Positions 1 through 8,412 of a DNA stretch of 11,661 nucleotides are shown piece by piece. Position 1 is the first letter of the stretch. Every line of letters begins with the position of its first letter. The notes under the pieces were generated by a model. It was not told the origin of the DNA and searched no databases. It saw only the letters and a list, made by a program, of their open reading frames with translations. The DNA comes from Pseudomonadota bacterium (GTDB lineage: Bacteria; Pseudomonadota; Alphaproteobacteria; Caulobacterales; Caulobacteraceae). The stretch lies in contig JAFAEC010000232.1 of the NCBI GenBank assembly GCA_023424215.1, positions 1 to 11,661 of the forward strand. The letters run 5' to 3'. Position numbers and translations under genes: made by a program.

Positions 1-2
1 GC

Positions 3-917
3 TGCGGCCATCATCGCCCGCCGCCCCCGCCGCCGCATTACGGCGGCCACGCCAACGTCAATGTGAACGTCAACGCCAACGCCTCCGCGCGGGCCTACGC
101 CTCGGCTGGCGCGCGCAGCCATCTGAACGCCCGCACCTGGTCGGCGGGCCACGGCGGCGCCCGCGGCGGCGGAACCGTCTACGTCGGCGGCGGCTACGCC
201 GAGGGCGGCGGCTTCGGCTACTCGCAGGGCTGGTACGGTCCGATCGAGCGGCTCGGCCCGGCTCCGGTGAGCGCGCCCTTCGGCTACGCCGTCCGGGGCT
301 TCGGCCGGGAGTACATCGGCTGGCGCCGCGCCCCGGGCTACGGCTACGGCTGCGACTGCGCCCCGCCCCCGCCCCCGCCCCATTACGGCTACGGCCGCGA
401 AGAGGCCTGGTACGAGGAGCAGCGCTACGAGCACGCGGAGAGCTGGTACGACGAGCGCGCGCGCTATGTGGAGGCGCCGCGCATCGAGGTCGCGCCGCCG
501 CCGGTCCGCATCGCCCCGCCGGAGATCCACGTCCGGCCGCCCGAGGTCTATTTTGAGCCGCCCGTCGTGCACGCCGCACCGCCGGTCTACGTCCAGGCCC
601 CGCCGGTCTACGTGCAGTCGCCGCCGGTCCACGTCGCCGGTCCCGAGATCCACGTCGCCCCGCCGGAGGTGCACGTGGCTCCGCCGGAGGTTCACATGGC
701 TCCGCCGACGGTGGTGACGCCGCCGCCGGTCACCGTCGAGGCCCCGCCCGTCTATGTCGAGGCCCCGCCGGTGCACGTCGTCCCGGGCGAGGTGCACATG
801 CCGCCCCCGCCGCCGCCGCCGCACACCCACCACGGCGACCTGCCGCCCCCCGACGCGGAGCCGCTGCCCGCGCCGCCGCGACACAACTACCGGCAGGAGC
901 CCGGCGAACGCGGCTGA
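3..917 (+). CDS. Partial Pro/His/Tyr-rich heptad-repeat protein (5' end outside window)
   Basis: I do not recognise a named family. The frame is open from the left edge. A GTG at 63 could start it, but the 20 codons before it continue the same composition (His/Pro-rich, then an alternating Asn-Val run), so the true start and any signal peptide probably lie upstream. Numbering from that GTG, residues 30-55 are Gly-rich and 85-110 are Gly/Tyr-rich with a CDC motif (97-99) and a six-proline run. Residues 112-135 are charged and Tyr/Trp-rich. Residues 137-246 are about 16 short repeats of the type A-P-P-E/V-V-H/Y-V with a period of seven. A Pro/His tail (HTHH at 254-257) follows, ending in TGA. 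The composition suggests an exported or envelope-associated low-complexity protein. A His-based metal-binding role is only a guess. Codon use matches the neighbours, so I think it is a real gene. Confidence 0.7.
   Translation, partial: CGHHRPPPPPPHYGGHANVNVNVNANASARAYASAGARSHLNARTWSAGHGGARGGGTVYVGGGYAEGGGFGYSQGWYGPIERLGPAPVSAPFGYAVRGFGREYIGWRRAPGYGYGCDCAPPPPPPHYGYGREEAWYEEQRYEHAESWYDERARYVEAPRIEVAPPPVRIAPPEIHVRPPEVYFEPPVVHAAPPVYVQAPPVYVQSPPVHVAGPEIHVAPPEVHVAPPEVHMAPPTVVTPPPVTVEAPPVYVEAPPVHVVPGEVHMPPPPPPPHTHHGDLPPPDAEPLPAPPRHNYRQEPGERG
471..800 (+). repeat. In-frame ~21-bp tandem repeat coding for heptads
   Basis: About 16 degenerate units of 21 bp, each encoding roughly A-P-P-x-V-H/Y-V. The central aromatic or histidine position recurs at residues 142, 149, 156, 163, 170, 176, 183, 190, 197, 204, 211, 218, 224, 231, 238 and 245 of the GTG-63 numbering. 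The step is seven except for two steps of six. Units are diverged at the DNA level and stay in frame, so this is a protein repeat rather than a CRISPR-like array. Confidence 0.8.
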
Positions 918-947
918 CGCCCGCCGACGCGCGAGACGGCCAGTATC

Positions 948-977
948 GGGGAAGTCGGGCGACCGCTTGACTTCCCC
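948..977 (+). terminator. Hairpin between repeat protein and ABC transporter, possible terminator
   Basis: A perfect 9-bp stem, GGGGAAGTC (948-956) with GACTTCCCC (969-977), encloses a 12-base loop in the 84-bp gap between two + strand genes. No T-run follows, so it is not a textbook intrinsic terminator. The right arm overlaps a TTGAC that could be the -35 box of the next gene, so the hairpin may be regulatory instead. Confidence 0.4.
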
Positions 978-1001
978 CCCGTCCCGTCCGACCTCGGACC
1001 G

Positions 1002-2836
<1,835 letters not shown>

Positions 2837-2840
<4 letters not shown>

Positions 2841-3523
2841 GGCCGCTCCGCAACCCCGTCATCCAGGGCGTGCTGGCCTGGACCCTGGCCAGCTGGATGC
2901 GCTTCTGCTTCGCCACCATCCGCTGGACCCACGTCAACCGGCAGGCCCCCGAGGCCATCTGGAAGCAGGGCGGCGGCGTACTGTGCGCCTTCTGGCATTC
3001 GCGCATCGCCCTCAGCCCCGCCTGCTGGCCGCTGGACCGCGCCCAGCCGGCCAAGGCGCTGATCTCGCTCAGCCCCGACGGCCAGTTCATCGCCCGCGCC
3101 GTCGGCCGCCTCGGCTTCCCCGCCATCCGCGGCTCCTCGGCCAACAAGGACAAGCTGGACCGCGCCAAGGGCGGCTCCCAGGCCCTGCGCGACGGGCTGA
3201 AGCAGCTCAAGGTCGGCGCCCTCGGCGTCACCCCGGACGGTCCGCGCGGCCCGGCCCGCACCATGGCCGAGGGCTTCCCCCTGATGGCCAAACTCTCCGG
3301 CGCGCCCGTGCTGTTCATCGGCCTCAGCTGCCAGCCCGCCATCCGCCTGAACAGCTGGGACAGGGCCCTGCTGCCCCTGCCCTTCGGCAAGGGCGCCATC
3401 GTCTGGGACGAGGCGCGCTATCCCGAAGGCGCGGATGTCGCCGCCGTGGCCGCCGACTGGACCGCCCGCCTGACCGCCGTCGAGGCAGAAGCCGACCGGA
3501 TCACCGGTCTGGAGCGCATCTGA
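2837..3523 (+). CDS. DUF374 lysophospholipid-acyltransferase-family protein
   Basis: This 228-residue protein matches the DUF374 (LPLAT-like) family. Visible motifs are FWHSR (52-56, the acyltransferase histidine region), SPDGQFIA (79-86), IRGSS (97-101) and TPDGPRGP (132-139). The N-terminal 30 residues are hydrophobic and may anchor it to the inner membrane. Its ATG overlaps the ABC transporter stop (ATGA at 2837-2840) and lacks its own Shine-Dalgarno site, so translation is probably coupled. The waaA start lies one base past its stop. Placement between a lipid flippase and waaA-lpxK suggests it acylates lipid A or a lipid A precursor. As I recall, LpxJ-type late acyltransferases of Campylobacterota fall in this family. 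The acyl donor and position cannot be read from sequence. Confidence 0.88.
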
Positions 3524-3524
3524 C

Positions 3525-4823
3525 GTGAGCCCCGCCTTGCTCCTCTACCGGCTGGCCACGCGCCTGCTCGAGCCGCTGGCCCCCCGCCTGCTCGACGCGC
3601 GCGCCCGCAAGGGCAAGGAAGACCCGGTCCGCGTCGACGAGCGCCTCGGCGTCGCCTCCCTGTCTCGCCCCGCCGGCGACCTCGTCTGGCTGCATGGCGT
3701 CAGCGTCGGCGAGAGCCTGTCCCTGCTTCCGGTGGTCGAGCGCCTGCGCAAGGTGCGCCCGGACCTGTCGATCCTCGTCACCTCCGGCACCGTCACCTCG
3801 GCGACCCTGCTGGCCAAGCGCCTGCCCGAGGGCGTCATCCACCAGTACGCTCCGGTCGACGGCCCCGCCGCCGTGGCCGCCTTCCTCGACCACTGGCGCC
3901 CCGCCGCCGGCGTGCTGGTCGAGAGCGAGCTGTGGCCCAACCTGATCCTCGAGGCCCGCCGCCGCGGCGTCGCCCTCGTCCTCGCCAGCGCGCGCATCAC
4001 GGAGAAGACCGTCGAGGGCTGGCGCCGTTTCCCCGGCGCGGCCCGGCGCATCGTCGCCGCCTTCGATCGCGTCCTGCCCCAGGACGACGCCTCCGCCGAA
4101 CGGCTGGAGAGCCTCGGCGCCCGCATCGACGGCCAGGTCAATCTCAAGCTGGCCGGGGACGCCCCGCCGCACGACCCCGCCGCCTTCACCCGCCTGTCCG
4201 CCGCCGTCGGCGATCGCCCGGTGGTCGTCGCCGCCTCGACCCATGACGGCGAGGAGATCGCCATCGTCCGCGCGCTGGACCGGCTCGAGGATCGCCTGTG
4301 CCTGATCCTGATCCCGCGCCACCCGGAGCGCGGCGACGCCATCGCCGCCGCCCTGACCCGCGACGGCTACCGCTTCGCCCGCCGCTCCGAGGGCCGGCAG
4401 CCGGACGGCGAGACCGACCTCTACCTCGCCGACACCCTGGGCGAGATGGGCCTGTTCCTGCGCCTCGCCGACGTGGTGATCATGGGCGGGGGCTTCTCCG
4501 CGGCGCTGGAGAAGCCGCCGGTCGGGGGCCACAACCCGCTGGAGCCCGCCCGCCTCGGCAAGCCCGCGATCACCGGCCCGGACATGTCGAACTGGGCCGC
4601 CGTCACCGAGGCCCTGGTCGCCGCCGACGGCCTGCGCATCGTCGAAGCCCCGTGGGACCTGCCCGCCGCCCTCGTCCCCCTGCTGTCCGATCCGGCCGAG
4701 GCGAAGCGGATGGGCGAGCGCGGTCGCCGCGCCGCCGCCGAGGCCGGCTCCGGCCTCGACCGCCTGATCGACAGTCTCCTGCCCCTGCTGCCGCCGGGAC
4801 CGCCCGGGGGAGGCCGCCGGTGA
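3525..4823 (+). CDS. waaA: 3-deoxy-D-manno-octulosonic acid (Kdo) transferase WaaA
   Basis: WaaA transfers Kdo from CMP-Kdo to the lipid A precursor on the cytoplasmic face of the inner membrane. The 432 residues match the usual family length. A short N-terminal membrane-binding helix (about 4-22) is followed by the GT-N domain with HGVSVGE (57-63), whose Glu63 corresponds to the family's catalytic glutamate, then ESELWPN (133-139). The second domain carries ASTHDGEE (237-244), PRHPER (264-269), TLGEMG (304-309) and GGHNPLEP (334-341), as expected for a GT-B CMP-Kdo site. The GTG start is one base after the acyltransferase stop, with GGAG at 3511-3514. The lpxK start overlaps its stop. The number of Kdo residues added cannot be told from sequence. 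Confidence 0.96.
   Translation: MSPALLLYRLATRLLEPLAPRLLDARARKGKEDPVRVDERLGVASLSRPAGDLVWLHGVSVGESLSLLPVVERLRKVRPDLSILVTSGTVTSATLLAKRLPEGVIHQYAPVDGPAAVAAFLDHWRPAAGVLVESELWPNLILEARRRGVALVLASARITEKTVEGWRRFPGAARRIVAAFDRVLPQDDASAERLESLGARIDGQVNLKLAGDAPPHDPAAFTRLSAAVGDRPVVVAASTHDGEEIAIVRALDRLEDRLCLILIPRHPERGDAIAAALTRDGYRFARRSEGRQPDGETDLYLADTLGEMGLFLRLADVVIMGGGFSAALEKPPVGGHNPLEPARLGKPAITGPDMSNWAAVTEALVAADGLRIVEAPWDLPAALVPLLSDPAEAKRMGERGRRAAAEAGSGLDRLIDSLLPLLPPGPPGGGRR
4806..4813 (+). promoter_or_regulatory. Ribosome binding site fixing the lpxK GTG start
   Basis: GGGGGAGG lies six bases before GTG 4820, inside the end of waaA. It supports this start over the much longer in-frame opening that reaches back to 4298 through waaA. 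Confidence 0.6.
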
Positions 4824-5839
4824 AGCTGAACACCCCCCGCTGGTGGTACACCCGCGACCGCCGCCACGGCGCCGTCGCCCGCACCCTCCTGAAGCCGGCC
4901 GCCTGGATCTGGACCGCCGCCACCGCCCGCCGCCTGGCCCGCGCCACGCCGGTCGATCCCGGCGCGCCGGTGATCTCGATCGGCAACCTGACCGTCGGCG
5001 GATCCGGCAAGACCCCGATCGCCCGTGAGGTGCTGCGCCTGCTTCGCGCCGCCGGCGTCGAGGCCCACGCCCTGTCGCGCGGCTACGGCGGTTCGCTGGA
5101 GGGGCCGGTTCGTGTCGATCCCGCCGTCCACACCGCCGCCGAGGTCGGCGACGAGCCGCTGATGCTGGCCTTGGACAGCCCCGCCTGGATCGCCCGCGAC
5201 CGCGTCGCCGGAGCCCGCGCCGCCGTCGCCGGCGGGGCGCAGGCCCTCGTCCTCGACGACGCCCACCAGAACCCGGCCCTGAGGAAGACCCTCAGCCTGG
5301 TCGTCGTCGACGGCGAGACCCGCGACGACGAATGGCCCTTCGGCGACGGCTCGGTCTTCCCCTCCGGCCCCATGCGCGAACCGCTCGAGGCCGGCCTCGC
5401 CCGCGCCGACGCCGCGGTGATCCTGCTCCCCGCCGACCTGCCCGAGCCGGACCCGGAACTGATCGAGGTGTTCGGCGATCTGCCCGTCTTCGTCGCCCGC
5501 CTGCTCCCGGCCGCTCCCCCTCCGCCCGGCTCGCTGGTCGGCTTCGCCGGCATCGCCAAGCCGTGGAAGGTCGAGCGCTCGCTGAAGGCCGCCGGCGCCG
5601 ACCTGAAGGACTTCGCGGAGTACCCCGACCACGCCGCCTTCCGCGAGGAGGACCTGCGTTTCCTCGCCGAACGCGCGCAGCAGTTCGACGCCCGGCTGAT
5701 CACCACCGAAAAGGACTGGTCCCGCCTGCCGCCGGCATGGCGCGAGCGCGTGATCAGCTGGCCGGTCAAGGCGACCTTCGAGGACGAAAGCGGATTTTCC
5801 CGCCTGCTCGGGAACGCGCTCACCTCCCCGTCGGCGTAG
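4820..5839 (+). CDS. lpxK: Tetraacyldisaccharide 4'-kinase LpxK
   Basis: LpxK phosphorylates the 4' position of the lipid A disaccharide at the inner membrane, using ATP. The 339-residue protein starts at GTG 4820, overlapping the waaA stop (GTGA), with a strong site at 4806-4813. An N-terminal hydrophobic helix (about 18-40) precedes the P-loop GNLTVGGSGKTP (55-66). Then come SRGYGG (86-91), EVGDEPLMLA (108-117), a LDDAHQN segment (145-151), YPDH (268-271) and TTEKDW (295-300), all at LpxK-typical positions. The usual DDGxQ motif reads DDAHQ here, with alanine for glycine, which may be lineage-typical. The last six codons (334-339) and the TAG stop lie inside a palindromic element, so the native C-terminus may have been replaced. 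Confidence 0.95.
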   Translation: MKLNTPRWWYTRDRRHGAVARTLLKPAAWIWTAATARRLARATPVDPGAPVISIGNLTVGGSGKTPIAREVLRLLRAAGVEAHALSRGYGGSLEGPVRVDPAVHTAAEVGDEPLMLALDSPAWIARDRVAGARAAVAGGAQALVLDDAHQNPALRKTLSLVVVDGETRDDEWPFGDGSVFPSGPMREPLEAGLARADAAVILLPADLPEPDPELIEVFGDLPVFVARLLPAAPPPPGSLVGFAGIAKPWKVERSLKAAGADLKDFAEYPDHAAFREEDLRFLAERAQQFDARLITTEKDWSRLPPAWRERVISWPVKATFEDESGFSRLLGNALTSPSA

Positions 5840-5995
5840 GCCGATGGGGAGGACAGGTCGGCGCACCAGCGACGACCAGGAGGGGGCGGCGCCGGCCGTG
5901 GTCATCCGAGCTCGAACCAGCCCCGCCGGCGCCGCCCCCACCTGACCGCTTCGCGGTCTGTCCTCCCCATTCGCCTCCGCTCATGGGGAGGTGAG
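5819..5995. repeat. 177-bp nested palindromic element between convergent genes
   Basis: The ends form an 11-bp perfect inverted repeat (5819-5829 with 5985-5995). A second pair is 13 bp and perfect (5844-5856 with 5958-5970). The centre has 20-base arms with one mismatch (5877-5896 with 5925-5944) around a 28-base loop. Each end can also fold alone: 5823-5835 with 5840-5852 (13 bp, one G-T pair, 4-base loop) and 5962-5970 with 5983-5991 (9 bp, 12-base loop). A small hairpin lies at 5944-5958. No reading frame of note and no clear target duplication is visible. It resembles a dispersed REP- or MITE-like intergenic element and could end transcription of both flanking genes, but there is no T-run. 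Confidence 0.8.
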
Positions 5996-5997
5996 GC

Positions 5998-7314
5998 CTA
6001 CTCCGCCCGGTGCACCACCCCGTTGCGCATCACGAAGCGCACCCGCTCCAGTTCGCTGACGTCCTCCAGCGGGTTCCCCGCCACGGCGATCAGGTCCGCC
6101 GGCATGCCCGGCGCGATCCGGCCGGCCTCCGCCGCGATGCCCAGGTGCGCCGCCGCGTTCACCGTCGCCGACTGCACGGCCTCCAGCGGCGTCAGCCCGG
6201 CCCGGACCAGCAGGGCGAACTCGCCGGCGTTGTCGCCGTGCGCCGACACGCCCGAATCGGTGCCGAAGGCGATCCGCACCCCGCCCTCGTGCGCCCGGCG
6301 CGCCATGTCCAGCATCTTCGGCCCGGCCTCCAGCGCCTTGGCCGTCTGGGCCGGGGTGAAGAAGTTCTCCGGCCCCGCCGCAATCCGCGCCACGAAATCG
6401 CCGGCCATCAGGGTCGGCACCAGATAGACGCCGTCGCGCCGCATCAGCCGGATCGACTCATCGTCGAGGTAGGTGCCGTGCTCGATCGAGTCGCCGCCGG
6501 CGCGCAGGAAGCTGTTGATCCCGTCGGCGCCGTGCGCGTGCGCCGTCACCTGCCGGCCCATCCGGTGCGCCACGTCGACGATCGCCGCCAGCTCGTCGTC
6601 CGAGAACTGCTGGCCCAGCCCCGCCGCCGTGTTCGACAGCACCCCGCCGGTGGCGGTGATCTTGATGATGTCGGCGCCGGACCGCACCTGGGTCCGCACC
6701 GCCCGCATGCAGTCGTCCGGCCCCGAGCAGACGCTCTCGGACGACAGCAGGTGCATGATGTCCTCGCGGTAGCCGTTGATGTCGCCGTGGCCGCCGTGCA
6801 CCGACACCGCGCTGCCCGAGGCGATCACCCGCGGCCCCGGCACGTCGCCGCGGCGGATGGCGTCGCGCAGGGCGAAGATCGACTCGTTGCTGGCGCCCAG
6901 GTCGGCCACCGTCGTGAACCCGGCCATCAGCGTCCGCCGGGCGTAGCGCGCGCCGACGAAGGCCTGCTCGGCGTTCGACTGGGTGACCTCCTCCAGCCGC
7001 GCGTTCGGGTTCTGCTGGCCGGTCAGGTGGACGTGGCTGTCGATCAGTCCGGGCAGCACGAAGGCGGTCCTCAGGTCGACGACATCGCCCTCGCCGACGA
7101 AGCCGTCGCGGATTTCCGCGACCTGGTTCCCCCTGATCACGAGAGTTTTATCGCGCTCGACCCGGCCGCTCGCAGGATCGGCCAGAAGCCGCCCCACTTG
7201 GACGTACGTCGTTCCGCCGTCGGGAGAATTCCCGCTGGAAACTGACGTCTGCGCGGTCGCGCTGGTGGCCACACATGCGGCGATGGCGGCCAGAACGGTT
7301 GTGATCGACTTCAC
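5998..7314 (-). CDS. Exported COG1228 amidohydrolase (imidazolonepropionase/dipeptidase-like)
   Basis: A 438-residue metal-dependent hydrolase of the amidohydrolase superfamily. Residues 1-22 form a signal peptide ending near ATAQ, so the enzyme is probably periplasmic. Metal ligands visible are the HxH pair His94/His96 in SHVHL, a likely carboxylated Lys218 in DIIKITAT, His259 or His261 in TAHAHG, His279 in IEHG and Asp353 in GTDSG. The C-terminus has the usual small beta domain (GMPADLIAV, 403-411). Related COG1228 enzymes, including Caulobacter ones, hydrolyse Xaa-Pro, Xaa-Arg or similar dipeptides. A peptidase role is therefore plausible, but the substrate cannot be assigned. GTG 7314 is preferred because of the signal peptide and the GGGAGGA site; a longer opening to 7413 adds an unlikely extension. 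It is convergent with lpxK and divergent from the next gene. Confidence 0.9.
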   Translation of the reverse strand: MKSITTVLAAIAACVATSATAQTSVSSGNSPDGGTTYVQVGRLLADPASGRVERDKTLVIRGNQVAEIRDGFVGEGDVVDLRTAFVLPGLIDSHVHLTGQQNPNARLEEVTQSNAEQAFVGARYARRTLMAGFTTVADLGASNESIFALRDAIRRGDVPGPRVIASGSAVSVHGGHGDINGYREDIMHLLSSESVCSGPDDCMRAVRTQVRSGADIIKITATGGVLSNTAAGLGQQFSDDELAAIVDVAHRMGRQVTAHAHGADGINSFLRAGGDSIEHGTYLDDESIRLMRRDGVYLVPTLMAGDFVARIAAGPENFFTPAQTAKALEAGPKMLDMARRAHEGGVRIAFGTDSGVSAHGDNAGEFALLVRAGLTPLEAVQSATVNAAAHLGIAAEAGRIAPGMPADLIAVAGNPLEDVSELERVRFVMRNGVVHRAE

Positions 7315-7318
7315 GAAA

Positions 7319-7325
7319 TCCTCCC
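7319..7325 (-). promoter_or_regulatory. Ribosome binding site of the amidohydrolase
   Basis: GGGAGGA on the - strand lies four bases before GTG 7314. It places the start directly at the signal peptide and argues against the in-frame upstream ATG at 7413. Confidence 0.65.
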
Positions 7326-7438
7326 GAGGGTTCGTCCCACCCTGCCCCTGCGGCGTCCCGCCGCCAAGGCCCCGCTTGCCGGACAGCCCGCCTTTTGAAA
7401 CAAGCTGTCGCATTCAGTGAACATGCGAGGGGCGTCGC

Positions 7439-8140
7439 ATGCGGCTTGCCAGACGCGGATTCATCCTGGGCGGCGCGGCCGTCCTCTCGGGTTGCGCTAC
7501 CGCCGGTTCGGCGACGCAGCAGATCGCCGCCGCCGCGGCTCCGATCCTCGTGGAGCCCCAGGTTCCGCCGCGCGCGCCCGAGATCATCACCTCCCAGCTC
7601 AACTCGACCCGCACCCTCGACCCGCGCGGCCAGGTGCGTCCGGAGCTCATGGAACGGGCCGTGGCCGCGCTCGACATCCACGCCGGCAGGATTACGAAGC
7701 GCGACCGCATGTATCTGGTCGACTTCACCAAATTCTCGGGCGACGAGCGGCTCTACGAGGTCGACCTCGAGGGCGGCGAAGTCACCCTGATGCGCACCAC
7801 CCACGGTCGCGGCTCGGACCCGTCGCACACCGGCTTCGCCCAGCGCTTCTCGAACACCCCCGACAGCTACATGTCCTCGGTCGGCGCCTACGCCACCGCC
7901 GGCGCCAGCCACGGCGCCCAGCAGGGCCCCAACGTCCTGCTCGACGGGCTGGAGTACACCAACAACCTGGCCCGCGAGCGCGCGATCATCGTCCACGGCG
8001 CCGACTACGCCGACCCGGCCTTCCTCGCCCGCGAGGGCAAGCTGGGCCGCTCCTACGGCTGCTTCTCCGTCGCCCACCACGACCTCCCCCGCCTCCGCGA
8101 GCGCATGGGCGAGGGCCGCCTGCTGTTCGCCTGGGCCTAG
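7439..8140 (+). CDS. YkuD_2-type murein L,D-transpeptidase-like lipoprotein
   Basis: The 233-residue protein resembles the murein L,D-transpeptidase catalytic-domain family (YkuD_2). Near the C-terminus it has IIVHGADY (183-190) and GRSYGCFSV (203-211). His186 and Cys208 fit the catalytic His and Cys that would act on peptidoglycan stem peptides, either crosslinking or trimming them. The N-terminus has Arg-Arg-Gly (5-7), a hydrophobic stretch and LSGC (16-19), a lipobox that would make Cys19 the lipid anchor. The paired arginines leave a Tat route possible. ATG 7439 follows a GAGGGG site at 7427-7432. The gene is divergent from the amidohydrolase across 124 bp, and its stop overlaps the stop of the convergent toxin gene. 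The domain call is confident; the actual reaction and cellular role are inferred. Confidence 0.88.
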   Translation: MRLARRGFILGGAAVLSGCATAGSATQQIAAAAAPILVEPQVPPRAPEIITSQLNSTRTLDPRGQVRPELMERAVAALDIHAGRITKRDRMYLVDFTKFSGDERLYEVDLEGGEVTLMRTTHGRGSDPSHTGFAQRFSNTPDSYMSSVGAYATAGASHGAQQGPNVLLDGLEYTNNLARERAIIVHGADYADPAFLAREGKLGRSYGCFSVAHHDLPRLRERMGEGRLLFAWA

Positions 8141-8412
8141 GGCGCCGGCCGGCGGGCCGAGTGGCGTATCGCAAGGATTCGCACTTCAGTTTCGAGCACG
8201 ACGTATCGAAGAAGGTAGGGCGGAAAGCTCTTCAGCTCCCGGACGCCGGGTCGAACCTGCCTCCCGCGGTCTGGAAACTCGCAGAGACTTTCGCCGAGTT
8301 CGATCAATCCTGCGGCCACCCTTCGAGCCGCACCGGGGCTGAACCCCTCGATATATTGGCCGATGGCGATCAGGTCGGATCTGGCCTGATCGGTCCAGAT
8401 CACTCGCCGCAT
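8137..8412 (-). CDS. ParE/RelE-family type II toxin
   Basis: A 91-residue protein of the ParE/RelE toxin superfamily. Matching features are the N-terminal strand and helix VIWTDQARSDL (4-14) with IGQYIEGF (17-24), FPDRGRQV (46-53), the GVREL segment (56-60), PYLLRY (65-70) and the C-terminal strand VRILAIRH (77-84) followed by an Arg-rich tail. ParE members poison DNA gyrase and RelE members cut mRNA; the sequence favours ParE-like but does not settle it. ATG 8412 is chosen because the family motif begins directly after it and it overlaps the antitoxin stop by 13 bases, a common coupled arrangement. An in-frame ATG at 8445 would add 11 residues unlike the family. Local GC is about 60% by hand count (8161-8400), below its neighbours, suggesting acquisition. 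Confidence 0.85.
   Translation of the reverse strand: MRRVIWTDQARSDLIAIGQYIEGFSPGAARRVAAGLIELGESLCEFPDRGRQVRPGVRELKSFPPYLLRYVVLETEVRILAIRHSARRPAP

Noticed and set aside
471..800. Regular 21-bp periodicity as a CRISPR-like array
   Set aside because: Units are diverged, adjacent without spacers and keep a protein reading frame, so this is a coding repeat.
4298..5839. A longer lpxK reading frame of 513 codons
   Set aside because: The extra 174 codons lie out of frame inside waaA and are Arg/Pro-rich. GTG 4820 with its ribosome site and the GTGA overlap is the natural start.
4421..5941. A 506-codon open frame on the - strand over waaA and lpxK
   Set aside because: Shadow of two well-supported genes. 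Its sequence is low-complexity Gly/Arg/Ala and it has no recognisable motif.
6010..7245. A 411-codon + strand frame over the amidohydrolase
   Set aside because: Antisense to a gene with a signal peptide and a complete metal-binding set. Its translation is Arg/His/Val-rich noise.
7395..7423. TTGAAA followed after 17 bases by TGAACA as a promoter for the transpeptidase gene
   Set aside because: The -10 matches poorly, and the implied transcription start would leave almost no room before the ribosome site at 7427-7432.
7148..8080. A 310-codon - strand frame spanning the divergent gap and the transpeptidase gene
   Set aside because: It crosses the ribosome site and start of the amidohydrolase and lies antisense to a gene with catalytic His and Cys motifs.
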